From Nostoc sp. ATCC 53789 (GTDB lineage Bacteria > Cyanobacteriota > Cyanobacteriia > Cyanobacteriales > Nostocaceae), in NCBI RefSeq assembly GCF_009873495.1, contig NZ_CP046703.1, positions 4,010,501-4,074,500 of the forward strand: a DNA stretch of 64,000 nt, in the 5' to 3' direction. The notes under the pieces were generated by a model. That model ran no database searches and was not told where the DNA came from. It saw nothing but the letters and a program-made list of their open reading frames with translations. Positions 17,510 to 26,487 of the stretch are shown here, in pieces. The position numbers and the translations under genes are program-made. The stretch's first letter is position 1; every line of letters begins with the position of its first letter.

Positions 17510-19135
17510 ATGCGTAAAGGTAGTGATGTTATCGATAAAGTGGTCGTTGCCTACGACACAGGTAAGAAAATTGTGCGAATTATAGACTTAATATTTGATC
17601 AGAAACACAATCAACTTTTGGGGTTTTTAGTTGCAGAAAAGGGACTGTTTAGAGACGCAAAAGTGATTTCTTGGGAAGAAGTGCAAGCGATTGGGTTGGA
17701 TGCGATCGTAGTTAACTCGAAAAAATCTGTTGTTAAGGCACATCGTGTCCCTGCAATTAAAGAGATTCTGCACCAAAATATTGTGCTGAGAAAAAAAAGA
17801 ATTCTGACTACTGAGGGACTTGACCTCGGTGGATTGGTCGATTTGTTCTTCGATGAGCATAGTGGACTGGTAGAAGGATACGAAGTTTCTGGCGGTGTAT
17901 TTGCCGATGCTTACTCGGGGCGATCGTTCGTTCCTGCTCGTGAAGCCCTGAAAATTGGTTATGATGTTGCCTTTGTACCACCAGAAACCTCTCAAATGAT
18001 GGAAGAACAGGTGGGTGGTATCCGAGGAGTTGTTCAAGCAACTGGAGATAGATTACAGGAATCGGCTGAGACTACCAATAGCAGATTGCAAACAGCAGCT
18101 CAAACCGTGAATCAGCAGCTGCAAAGCTCGGTAGAGAGTGTGAACCGTGGGCTACAGGAAGCGAGCCAGAATGTAGGTGAACAATTACAAGCTGCAACTG
18201 ATGCTACTAGCAGCAAACTGCAAGACCTCAATCGAGATGCAACTGCTTCCCTAACAAACAATTTGGTTGATCCTGCCGAGCAAAAGGTATATGTGATTGG
18301 CAAGCATGTTGAGCGGGATGTGCTGACTCCAGACGGCAATGTACTGCTACTACAGGGGCAGGAAGTGACGCTAGTCGATGCAGAAGCGGCCGATCGCATG
18401 AACATTCTGGATGAACTTTATCGAGCTACGGGTGGTAGCCTGACTGTCAATATCAGCCGCAATTTGCAAGCAGCAACAGAATCTACTAGCAATCGAATTG
18501 GGAGCCTAACTCACAGTAGCGCCGCTAATCTGCGTCACTCGGTTGATTCGCTGGTAGGACATGTGGCGATCCAGCAGGCAAGAGGGCGTAGAGTCGTACA
18601 AACAGTGCGTGCCAACGATGGCTTAATTATTGCGGCATCTGGGCAAATTGTGACGGAATCCCTTCTGGATCGGGCCCAAACTTACGGTAAAGAAGCAGAA
18701 TTGCTGAACGCTGTTGGTCTGACTCTGGCAACCGCAGTCGGTTCTACCGCAAGTGACAGATGGTTAGAAAACAAAGTTCAACTGCGTGACGGGGCAAGTA
18801 TTGCTCAAGAGAATCTCAACACTTTTTGGCAAGCCTTGAAAGCGAAGGCAGAAAACTTACAAGGACGCGGTACACGGGCAATGAAGAAGCAACGGATTGA
18901 ACAAGCTCTGGGTCGTCCAGTTACCCGTGTCATTCTTGACCCAGAAGACAACGTGATTCTGAATGTAGGTGAATTGATTACACATCGCGCTGTTAGTCAA
19001 GCTGAAGAAAGTGGAGTTCTGAATATCTTACTGAGTTCGGTCTATACCAAGGAGCCAGAAATCTCTGATAAGGAGTTACGTGCTTCAGAATATGGAATGG
19101 CAGCCTTGGCGCATCATGGTAATGGGATAAAATGA
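17510..19135 (+). CDS. PRC-barrel domain protein with an amphipathic-helix repeat region
   Basis: 541 residues. Two PRC-barrel-like beta domains occupy about residues 1-85 ([31 protein letters not shown]) and 90-160 ([23 protein letters not shown]). Residues about 175-245 are an 11-residue-periodic amphipathic helical region with repeated LQxAxxxxxxx units, like apolipoprotein-type or late-embryogenesis-type helices. Further PRC-like pieces follow ([22 protein letters not shown] and [23 protein letters not shown]). PRC barrels occur in the photosynthetic reaction centre H subunit and in RNA-processing proteins. No specific role can be assigned. AAGGAT lies about eight bases before the ATG. 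Confidence 0.8.
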   Translation: MRKGSDVIDKVVVAYDTGKKIVRIIDLIFDQKHNQLLGFLVAEKGLFRDAKVISWEEVQAIGLDAIVVNSKKSVVKAHRVPAIKEILHQNIVLRKKRILTTEGLDLGGLVDLFFDEHSGLVEGYEVSGGVFADAYSGRSFVPAREALKIGYDVAFVPPETSQMMEEQVGGIRGVVQATGDRLQESAETTNSRLQTAAQTVNQQLQSSVESVNRGLQEASQNVGEQLQAATDATSSKLQDLNRDATASLTNNLVDPAEQKVYVIGKHVERDVLTPDGNVLLLQGQEVTLVDAEAADRMNILDELYRATGGSLTVNISRNLQAATESTSNRIGSLTHSSAANLRHSVDSLVGHVAIQQARGRRVVQTVRANDGLIIAASGQIVTESLLDRAQTYGKEAELLNAVGLTLATAVGSTASDRWLENKVQLRDGASIAQENLNTFWQALKAKAENLQGRGTRAMKKQRIEQALGRPVTRVILDPEDNVILNVGELITHRAVSQAEESGVLNILLSSVYTKEPEISDKELRASEYGMAALAHHGNGIK

Positions 19136-19151
19136 GCAACCGATTCTGTTG

Positions 19152-19285
19152 CAATACGGTTCGGTTAAGACAAGAGACGCGATGAATCGCCGTCTCTACA
19201 ATAATCAGTCTTTCATAGAGACGGCGATTTATCGCGTCTTTGTGATCTAGAATTTTCATCAAAAAACCTTAACCGAACCGTATTG
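19152..19285. mobile_element. MITE-like nested palindromic element (134 bp)
   Basis: Perfect 18-bp terminal inverted repeats (CAATACGGTTCGGTTAAG at 19152-19169, complement at 19268-19285). Inside lies a second 24-base palindrome (19175-19198 against 19216-19239, one mismatch) that carries the AGACGCGAT core also seen at 8888. It has no coding capacity. A related element of 136 bp lies at 26317-26452. Confidence 0.8.
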
Positions 19286-19325
19286 GGCGTGTTGGCAACT
19301 CTCGTATTCATGAATTTATTTTTAC

Positions 19326-20855
19326 CTAAAAGCTGGCGTGTTTTCTAATCGCAGCATAGTGTCTTGCTGTTGTATTCATTTCAATTATCAACTCTGTACC
19401 TTGACCTAATTTAGAATTACACTTAATTTTACCTTGATGTTTTTCAACGATAATTTCCCGACTAATTGATAGTCCAAGTCCCTTACCTTTACCTACTGGC
19501 TTGGTGGTAAAAAATGGTTCAAACATCTGTCTTTGGATATGGGGAAGTATACCTTGACCATTGTCAGAAATGCGAATTATAACTTTGTGTTTTTTTCCTG
19601 TTTGTTTGTTATTTGGCCAAATATCATTACTATTGACTAATGACAAATGACTTCTAACAATTTCTGTATGAATAAAGATTTTGGGAGGAAAGGAATAATC
19701 ATATTTCATCCTTTCTTCTAAGGCATCAATGGCATTAGTTAAGATATTCATGAATACCTGATTTAAATCGCCGGGGTAACACTCGACTAAGGGTAATTCA
19801 CCAAAGTCTTTAATTACTTCAATCCTGGCTCTGTCAGGCTTTTCTTTGAGCCGATGTTGTAAAATTCTCAGAACACTATCAAGTCCTTCGTGCAGGTCAA
19901 CCTTTTTCATTTGGCCTTCGTCAGAGGTTGAAAAATTCCGCAAGGCAAAAACAATTTCTTTAACGCGCTCTGAGCCGGCTCGCATTGACCACAGTAATTT
20001 TAAAAAGTCTGTCTTCACGAAACTAAGGTCGAGGCATTGCAGATGTAAGGCTATGACTGGGGTAGGTTTGGGATAGTAATGTTGGTAAAGTTCAATGATT
20101 CTGATTAAATCTTCAGCGTATTGACTCGCAGGATGGAGATTGCCGTAGATGAAGCTAACAGGGTTGTTAATTTCGTTAGCCATATCCGCCACCAGTTGGC
20201 CGAGGTTAGCCATTTTCTGGTTCTGCAATAACTGCCTTTGGGTATATTTGAGTTCTTCGAGGGTAGTTTCTAGCTGCTGTGATTTTTCTTTAACTTGGTC
20301 TTCGGTAGATTGGTGTTGGGCAATTTCTCTTTGGAGTTGTTCAAGTAGTTGGTATTGTTGAGTAGCGATCGCTTTATCCTGACTAATATCCTTGTGTGTC
20401 CCCGCCATTCGCACTGGTTTACCGGATTCATCCCACTGAAATACTTTGCCACAAGCCAAAATCCATTTCCATTCGCCGGATTTAGTCAACATTCGCAATT
20501 CAACTTCAAACACAGGCGTGCATCCTTGGAGATAATCGTGCAACACCTGGCGAATTCTCGGTAAATCTTGTGGATGTACAAGTCGCTCAAAGGATTTATG
20601 CTCATGAGCGATTTCGTCTAATCCATACCCCAGAATGCCCTTCCACTGGGGATCGTAATAGGTTTTATTGGTTATAAGATTCCAATCCCACAACCCCAAG
20701 CCACTGGCGATTAATGCCATTTGTAAGGCTGCTTGTGAGCATTGACAAGGATCTAAATTTTCTGGAGATAAGTCTTTTGATTCTGGGAAACTCTGCGAAT
20801 CTTGTACTGAAAGTGGAGCTTCCGGTTTATGGGTAGCGGGTTCTTCGATATGCAT
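19326..20855 (-). CDS. PAS-domain histidine kinase lacking the phospho-acceptor His
   Basis: 509 residues with no membrane segment. A PAS/PAC unit covers about residues 50-165 (GLWDWNLITNKTYYDPQWKG to GTHKDISQDKA), then a coiled coil, a dimerisation region and an ATPase domain. The ATPase looks intact, with N-box FMNILTNAIDALEE, G1 ISDNGQGI, MFEPFFTTKPVGKGKGLGLSISREI. The H-box is not: it reads LVADMANEINNPVSF, with Asn227 where relatives have His. The kinase at the right edge of this window has AGVAHEINNP at the same place. It therefore cannot autophosphorylate in the normal way. It may act as a partner in heterodimers, as an ATP-binding scaffold, or be decaying. Confidence 0.88.
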   Translation of the reverse strand: MHIEEPATHKPEAPLSVQDSQSFPESKDLSPENLDPCQCSQAALQMALIASGLGLWDWNLITNKTYYDPQWKGILGYGLDEIAHEHKSFERLVHPQDLPRIRQVLHDYLQGCTPVFEVELRMLTKSGEWKWILACGKVFQWDESGKPVRMAGTHKDISQDKAIATQQYQLLEQLQREIAQHQSTEDQVKEKSQQLETTLEELKYTQRQLLQNQKMANLGQLVADMANEINNPVSFIYGNLHPASQYAEDLIRIIELYQHYYPKPTPVIALHLQCLDLSFVKTDFLKLLWSMRAGSERVKEIVFALRNFSTSDEGQMKKVDLHEGLDSVLRILQHRLKEKPDRARIEVIKDFGELPLVECYPGDLNQVFMNILTNAIDALEERMKYDYSFPPKIFIHTEIVRSHLSLVNSNDIWPNNKQTGKKHKVIIRISDNGQGILPHIQRQMFEPFFTTKPVGKGKGLGLSISREIIVEKHQGKIKCNSKLGQGTELIIEMNTTARHYAAIRKHASF

Positions 20856-21342
20856 AGCTGCTGGTACGGTGAGGAAGATATCCTGTAGCTCTCTCTCTAC
20901 GCTGTCTTAGCACCCTGACGATCCATTTATGGATAAATCGTCTACTTGGTTGATTAGGCTGTAACTTCAGTTAGAAATATATCAGCCCATATCATCAATT
21001 TGGATGGAATTTCGAAAAAGGTAAACGGACGAATGTAACCTCTGTTGCGATCGCCGCAGCCATTTTTTAGAAAAAATAGCTACATTGTGTGCATCTACAT
21101 TCTAAGATATGTCTAAAAAAAGTAGTTCAAATCAAATATAATCACTTAAAAACTCGAAAAATTTTGTAAAAAAAATTCTATGATTGAGTCACGTCAAATG
21201 TTTCAGGATACAAAAATATTGTCAAGCCTTGTTTGTAGCTTTTTTAGGAAAGGGCTGGCTGCTATTCATACAAGGTAGACTACATTGATTTCCAAAACAT
21301 AATGGTGTGATAAAATTCATGCTGAATTGGAGCCGATGAGTA
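20856..21342. other. Intergenic region between divergent kinase and AAA genes
   Basis: AT-rich and about 490 bases long. It must hold the promoters of both flanking genes. No repeat element, small gene or RNA was recognised. Confidence 0.4.
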
Positions 21343-22716
21343 ATGACTATAGATGAAGTAGTATTGCTACTAAAAGCCAGTCAAGCAACGGGTTTAACAA
21401 CGCTCCAAGAGATTATATTGCGTTCTTCATGGGAAGGAAAAACTTACACGAATATTGCCTGTGAAGCTCACTATGGCGAGGAACGTGTCAGGAAAATTGC
21501 TGCTCATTTATGGCAAGTAATGAGTGATTTTTGTAAAGAACCGATAAATAAATCTAACTTCCGTCAGACTGTAGAAAATCACCGTCTTAGCAAAGCACAT
21601 CAGCAATTAATTAAGGAATTCAACAAAGCAGCTACGGCTATATCTTTAGAATTTCCTAGTGGCCCAGTATCCCTTAATTCCAGATTTTACATCCCTCGCC
21701 CGCCAATTGAGGAAATTGCCTACGCAGAAATAGCTAAACCTGGCTGTTTCATCTGCATCCAAGCACCCAAGAAGATGGGGAAAAGCTCTCTGATTTTACA
21801 ATTGCTTGCACGCGCTAACAATCAAGGCTTTCGCACCGTGACGTTAGATTTTCAGCAAGCAGATAAAGTAATATTTACCAGTTTGGATAAATTTTTGCGC
21901 TGGTTCTGTGCTAATCTCAGCCGAGAGTTACAGTTAGAACCAAAACTCAATGATTATTGGGATGAAGATATGGGTAGCAAAGTAAGTTGCTCTATCTATT
22001 TTCAACATTATTTACTGTCTGCGCTGGAAACTCCCCTTGTGTTGGTATTGAATGAGGTGGATTGGGTATTTGAATATGAGGAAATTGCTGGAGAATTGTT
22101 ACCGTTAGTGCGATCGTGGTATGAACAAGCTAAAAGGGTAGAAATTTGGCAAAAACTGCGGCTGATTCTGGTTTATTCAACGGAAATTCTTGTTCCCATA
22201 AAACTAACTCAATCACCATTTAATATTGGTTTGCCGATTAAGTTACCTCCCTTTACAAAAGAGCAGGTGCAGGATTTAGCACTACGTCACGGCTTGGATT
22301 GGACAAATGCTAAAGTCGAGAGTTTGATGGCACTGGTAGGAGGATATCCTTATTTGGTGCGATTAGCTTTTTATCACCTAGTGGGTAAAGGGGGACTAGA
22401 ACGGGATTTAGAAAAGCTATTGCAAGAAGCACCCACAGAAGCAGGAATTTATCACGAATATTTAAAGCAATATGTGTTAGCGCTACGAGATGAATCAGCC
22501 TTACAAAATGCTTTTTATGAAGTAATTAACGCTACAAATTATGTGAAATTAGAGCCAGTATTGGCATATAAATTACAAAGTATGGGGCTAATTAATTTAG
22601 AAGGCGATCGCAGTACTCCTGCCTGTGAATTATATCGTTTATATTTCCGACAATATTTGAAGACAAGCGAGCATTTCAATAACGGCTGTTTTAACTGTGA
22701 GTTTAAGCATGGCTAG
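21343..22716 (+). CDS. vMAP-type HTH plus AAA-like ATPase
   Basis: 457 residues. Residues about 1-90 form a helix-turn-helix unit (LTTLQEIILRSSWEGKTYTNIACEAHYGEERVRKIA), as found at the N-terminus of vWA-MoxR-associated proteins. Residues about 105-430 are an AAA-like domain (AAA_35) with Walker A APKKMGKSSL near residue 142 and a Walker B-like LVLVLNEVDWVF. This combination is common in cyanobacteria and is thought to belong to multi-component conflict or signalling systems. No partner gene is adjacent, so its role is unknown. Confidence 0.8.
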   Translation: MTIDEVVLLLKASQATGLTTLQEIILRSSWEGKTYTNIACEAHYGEERVRKIAAHLWQVMSDFCKEPINKSNFRQTVENHRLSKAHQQLIKEFNKAATAISLEFPSGPVSLNSRFYIPRPPIEEIAYAEIAKPGCFICIQAPKKMGKSSLILQLLARANNQGFRTVTLDFQQADKVIFTSLDKFLRWFCANLSRELQLEPKLNDYWDEDMGSKVSCSIYFQHYLLSALETPLVLVLNEVDWVFEYEEIAGELLPLVRSWYEQAKRVEIWQKLRLILVYSTEILVPIKLTQSPFNIGLPIKLPPFTKEQVQDLALRHGLDWTNAKVESLMALVGGYPYLVRLAFYHLVGKGGLERDLEKLLQEAPTEAGIYHEYLKQYVLALRDESALQNAFYEVINATNYVKLEPVLAYKLQSMGLINLEGDRSTPACELYRLYFRQYLKTSEHFNNGCFNCEFKHG

Positions 22717-22751
22717 CGTTATTTCTGCGAGAGAACTTCAGGAGTGCAAAG

Positions 22752-24695
22752 CTACAGCAACTCCGTGATCGAGAATAGCCGTTGTCGGTCTATTTTTTGG
22801 AGCTTGATTTTTTCGGCGTAGAAAGCTTGATAATAAGATTGATAGCGCTCTGGTTCAGCTTCTGGATCGGTTTGTTGCCATAGTTCCAAAAAGTGGCGAT
22901 AGCGTTTTTCCAGCATCACCAAGTCCATGCAAGCGATCGCAGCTTGAACTACTTGCGGAGTCCGAAGTATTTCTTTCTGGTTTTTTTCATTCACATGAAA
23001 TAAATGGGAAATTAACCCCATCTCGCTGCTAAATTCTAAAAAATGGTCTTGCAAGCGGGAAATTAAATCTGGTTGAGACGCAAAATTTCTCGTCTCTCCA
23101 TCACCGGATGAGATTTCTAAAATCTGTTGCCATAAAAATCGGTGGTGGGAAAGGCTAAATTGCAAATCTCGCTCCTCTAGTTCGGCAATAATCGCTTGAC
23201 GTTGTTCAGGACAATGTAAATAAATTCGCAATAATAAGGCTTCTGCGTGTTCTAAAAGACTACGTTCTGTAGGAATTGGGGATTGAGAAACTTTACTACT
23301 TCCCCATGCTTGCTTTGCTGATACAGGTTTAGTGTATGCAGCCGCAGCCGGAGCAATTTGAGTTAACAGATTTTCGACTCGCAGAGGTATAAGTCTGGTA
23401 TCTCCCAAACTGAGTATTTCTGCACAGTAGGAAACGTAATAATTTCGTGTATCGCTGTTAGCGATATTTTTAAGTAATTTGACTAATTGCTGAGTTACTT
23501 GCTGAAAATCAGTAGCCTGTTTCAAGTCTCGGTTTTGAATAATTTGCTGAATCTGCCAATCTAACCAAAGTGGCGCATTTTTTAGCAGTTCTCCATAGTC
23601 TTCTGGAGTGTGGCTATGCAAATATTCATCAGCATCTTTACCATCGGCTAAATTAAGAATTTTTAGCTGAACTTCGCCTTTGTATGCTAGTTCGGCAATT
23701 TCACCGATCGCACGTTCGGCGGCATTGGTTCCGGCTTTATCAGCATCAAAGTTGAGTACTAATTGTTTCGATTCGGTATAGCGTAAAATTAACCGGACTT
23801 GTTCTAAGCTTAAGGCTGTACCGAGGGAAGCAACGGCATTATTAATCCCAGCAGCGTGGAGAGCGATCGCATCAAAATATCCCTCTACCACCACCGCTTG
23901 ATCGAGTTGGGAAATCCCACCCTTAGCTTGATCAAGGGCAAATAATGTTTTACCTTTACTAAAAAGTTCCGTTTCTGGTGAATTCAGATATTTCGGTTGT
24001 TCATCTGTGAGAGTTCTGCCACCAAAGGCAATGACTCGTCCTTGGACATCGCGGATGGGAATCATTAAGCGATCGCGAAATACATCATAATAACCGCCTC
24101 CTTCCTTGCGCGGCTTAATCAATCCCGCTTTTTCTAGGATCTGCGCTGGATAATGTTTATCTTCCACTAGATAACGATGGAGAGTTTCCCAACCTGCGGG
24201 GGCATAACCTAAACCAAATTGCTGTATAGTTTCTTCTTTTAGTTGGCGGTTAGATTGCAAATATTGAAGTGCCTTTTGCCCTTGGGATTGTCTCAGGGCG
24301 TGTTGATAAAATTGGGCGGACATTGCCAGAACTTCATACAACTGCTCACGCAAAGATAGCTGACGCTGCAATTCTTGACGTTGTTCTGGTTCGAGGGTTT
24401 GTACAGGTACTTGGTAACGCCGTGCTAAATCCAGCACCACATCGGCAAAAGAGCGCTTTCCCAACTCCATTACAAACTTGATGGCATTTCCTCCAGCTTG
24501 ACAGCCGAAGCAATAGTACATTTGCTTAGTCTGGCTGACGGTGAAACTAGGAGATTTCTCATCATGGAAAGGGCACAAACCGACAAAATCCTTTCCACGT
24601 TTGCGTAAAACTACGTATTCCGAGACGACATCTACAATATCGGCCCGTAGTTTAACTTCCTCAATTGTATCTGGGTGCAAGCGGGGGATTTGCAT
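22752..24695 (-). CDS. dnaG: DNA primase
   Basis: 647 residues. The enzyme makes RNA primers at the replication fork. The N-terminal zinc finger is visible (CPFHDEKSPSF then YYCFGC, a CxxH...CxxC knuckle, residues about 40-65). The catalytic core contains FRDRLMIPIRDVQGRVIAFGGRTL, and the TOPRIM part contains VVEGYFDAIALHAAGINN and LNFDADKAGTNAAERA. A divergent C-terminal helicase-binding region completes the protein. The start MQIPRLHPDTIEEVK is the conserved family start. The gene is divergent from the cell-wall hydrolase gene. Confidence 0.96.
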   Translation of the reverse strand: MQIPRLHPDTIEEVKLRADIVDVVSEYVVLRKRGKDFVGLCPFHDEKSPSFTVSQTKQMYYCFGCQAGGNAIKFVMELGKRSFADVVLDLARRYQVPVQTLEPEQRQELQRQLSLREQLYEVLAMSAQFYQHALRQSQGQKALQYLQSNRQLKEETIQQFGLGYAPAGWETLHRYLVEDKHYPAQILEKAGLIKPRKEGGGYYDVFRDRLMIPIRDVQGRVIAFGGRTLTDEQPKYLNSPETELFSKGKTLFALDQAKGGISQLDQAVVVEGYFDAIALHAAGINNAVASLGTALSLEQVRLILRYTESKQLVLNFDADKAGTNAAERAIGEIAELAYKGEVQLKILNLADGKDADEYLHSHTPEDYGELLKNAPLWLDWQIQQIIQNRDLKQATDFQQVTQQLVKLLKNIANSDTRNYYVSYCAEILSLGDTRLIPLRVENLLTQIAPAAAAYTKPVSAKQAWGSSKVSQSPIPTERSLLEHAEALLLRIYLHCPEQRQAIIAELEERDLQFSLSHHRFLWQQILEISSGDGETRNFASQPDLISRLQDHFLEFSSEMGLISHLFHVNEKNQKEILRTPQVVQAAIACMDLVMLEKRYRHFLELWQQTDPEAEPERYQSYYQAFYAEKIKLQKIDRQRLFSITELL

Positions 24696-24836
24696 TCTAG
24701 TCTATTTGTTAAGTCATGAGTTGGTAGTTAACACTGCGGTGGGTTTACCAACTGATAGCTATTATATTCTTGTTGCTAGACCAAGAATGATCTATACAAT
24801 TGCTTACATTTAATTTTATCAGAGGAAATACTGAAA

Positions 24837-26189
24837 ATGGGACGTATTTTTATATCAGCCGCTCATGGAGGCAGAGAAGCTGGAGGGATCGATCTAGGTG
24901 CGATCGCAGGTGGTACAACTGAAGCTAAAGAGATGATTCTGCTGCGGGATTTGATTGTCACCGAACTGAGGGCGCGGAATTTGGAAATTTTGGCAGTTCC
25001 CGATGACTTGAGTGCCGCCCAAACCATCACCTGGATCAATTCTCGCGGCCGCCGAGGTGATATTGCCTTAGAGATTAAATCTGATGCAGCTAACAGCCCT
25101 TCTGTGCGTGGGGCTAGCGTCTTTTATATTGCGAATAATAGCGATCGCAAAAGCAATGGTGAACAGTTGCTAGTGGGTTTATTGCGCCGCGTCCCTCAAT
25201 TACCAAATCGGGGAGTCAAGCCAGATACAGATAGTGGATTAGGTAGTTTAGCATTCTGTCGCCAGACAACGCTTCCAGCTTTGGCAATGCAAGTAGGCTT
25301 TCTTAGCAATCCAGAGGATCGGGCTTTGCTGCAAACTCGTCGCCGCGATTTTGCTTTAGGAATTGCTGATGGATTGGCAACTTGGAGCCGTGCGATCGAT
25401 CCTACTCCTGGCACTCCAACCGAAGCAAATTATCCACCAATTAATATTAATATTAATGGACAAAATTACTCAGAGCAAGGAGTATTAGTTAATGGCAATG
25501 CTTACATCCCCATTGATTTAGTAGATCGTTTGCGAATTGATCTTTCAAAAGCCGCTAATGTTAATCGAATTACCTATCGCAAAATAGTTTATATTAAAGC
25601 AATAGAACTCCGAGATTTTAATGTCGCCGTTAATTGGGACGCTGCAACTCGGACTGTCAGTTTGCGCTCCAATTTGATCGTTTGTCCTGGTCAATTGGAA
25701 CGAGTAATGTCAAATGGTAATACTTCCGAAATACAGTTGCAATTATTCCTCAGAAACAATAACGAAAATGCTTTGGCAAAGTTTCCAGATATTCCCAAAC
25801 TTTATCGGGAAGAAGCAGGGATAGAGGGAGTAAACTATGATATTGCCTTTTGCCAAATGTGTGTAGAAACTGGATTTTTACGCTTTGGCGGAGATATTAA
25901 ACCTGAGCAAAATAACTTTGCAGGTTTAGGTGCGATCGGTGGTGGTTCAGAGGCTGCATCTTTTCCAAGTGCCAGAATTGGAGTGAGGGCACACGTCCAA
26001 CATTTGAAAGCTTACGCCAGTTTAGAACCTTTGGTACAAGAAGTAGTAGATCCAAGGTTTCGCTTTGTCACACGTGGAATTGCAACATTAATCGATCAAC
26101 TATCAGGGCGATGGTCAGCAGATTTAGACTATGGTGCCAGGATTTCAGCAATGCTTAAACGATTATATGAATCAGCAGGACTTCTTTGA
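24837..26189 (+). CDS. Cell-wall hydrolase: degenerate amidase_3 domain plus glucosaminidase
   Basis: 450 residues. Residues 1-185 have the amidase_3 fold: the first zinc His is present (SAAHGG, His10), as is the Glu region (TTEAKEM). The third zinc ligand position reads ALEIKSDAANS with Lys81 where the family has His. The catalytic Glu region reads LAMQVGFLSN with Gln152 where the family has Glu. Residues about 205-300 form a copper-amine-oxidase-like stalk, and about 315-450 a glucosaminidase with Glu in CVETGFLRFGG. There is no signal peptide. It is likely a glucosaminidase with a wall-binding pseudo-amidase, although annotation tools will call it N-acetylmuramoyl-L-alanine amidase. Confidence 0.85.
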   Translation: MGRIFISAAHGGREAGGIDLGAIAGGTTEAKEMILLRDLIVTELRARNLEILAVPDDLSAAQTITWINSRGRRGDIALEIKSDAANSPSVRGASVFYIANNSDRKSNGEQLLVGLLRRVPQLPNRGVKPDTDSGLGSLAFCRQTTLPALAMQVGFLSNPEDRALLQTRRRDFALGIADGLATWSRAIDPTPGTPTEANYPPINININGQNYSEQGVLVNGNAYIPIDLVDRLRIDLSKAANVNRITYRKIVYIKAIELRDFNVAVNWDAATRTVSLRSNLIVCPGQLERVMSNGNTSEIQLQLFLRNNNENALAKFPDIPKLYREEAGIEGVNYDIAFCQMCVETGFLRFGGDIKPEQNNFAGLGAIGGGSEAASFPSARIGVRAHVQHLKAYASLEPLVQEVVDPRFRFVTRGIATLIDQLSGRWSADLDYGARISAMLKRLYESAGLL

Positions 26190-26487
26190 GTGTTGATTAA
26201 ATAAACTTGCACTAATTACTTGAAACCTTTCCCCCTTTATGCCCTTTGCGGTTCGTTAAAAAAATTGACTTTGGCAAAGATTTTTAGCCTTAAATGAACT
26301 GTATTGGCTTATAACGCAATACGCTTGAGTTAAGCATTTCTCTTTTCTCTCTGTGTCCTCTGCGCCTTTGCGGTAGCCTGCGGCAAGCCGAAGCGTCTAC
26401 GTTAAAAAATTGACTTTGATCGCAAAGTTTTAGTCTTAACTGAACCGTATTGTTATATAAACTTGATAGCAATTAAGAAGATAGACC
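26190..26487. repeat. Repeat-filled spacer before the R-M fusion
   Basis: Contains a half copy (26253-26306) and a full copy (26317-26452) of the 135-bp inverted-repeat family, including a CTCTGTGTCCTCTGCGCC stretch also found near 33620. No gene is seen. Confidence 0.65.
26317..26452. mobile_element. MITE-like element of the CAATACGGTTCRGTTAAG family (136 bp)
   Basis: Terminal repeats CAATACGCTTGAGTTAAG (26317-26334) and the complement of CAATACGGTTCAGTTAAG (26435-26452) differ at two positions. Ends and length agree with the copy at 19152-19285, but the interior is different. The right end is partly duplicated just upstream. Confidence 0.65.
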
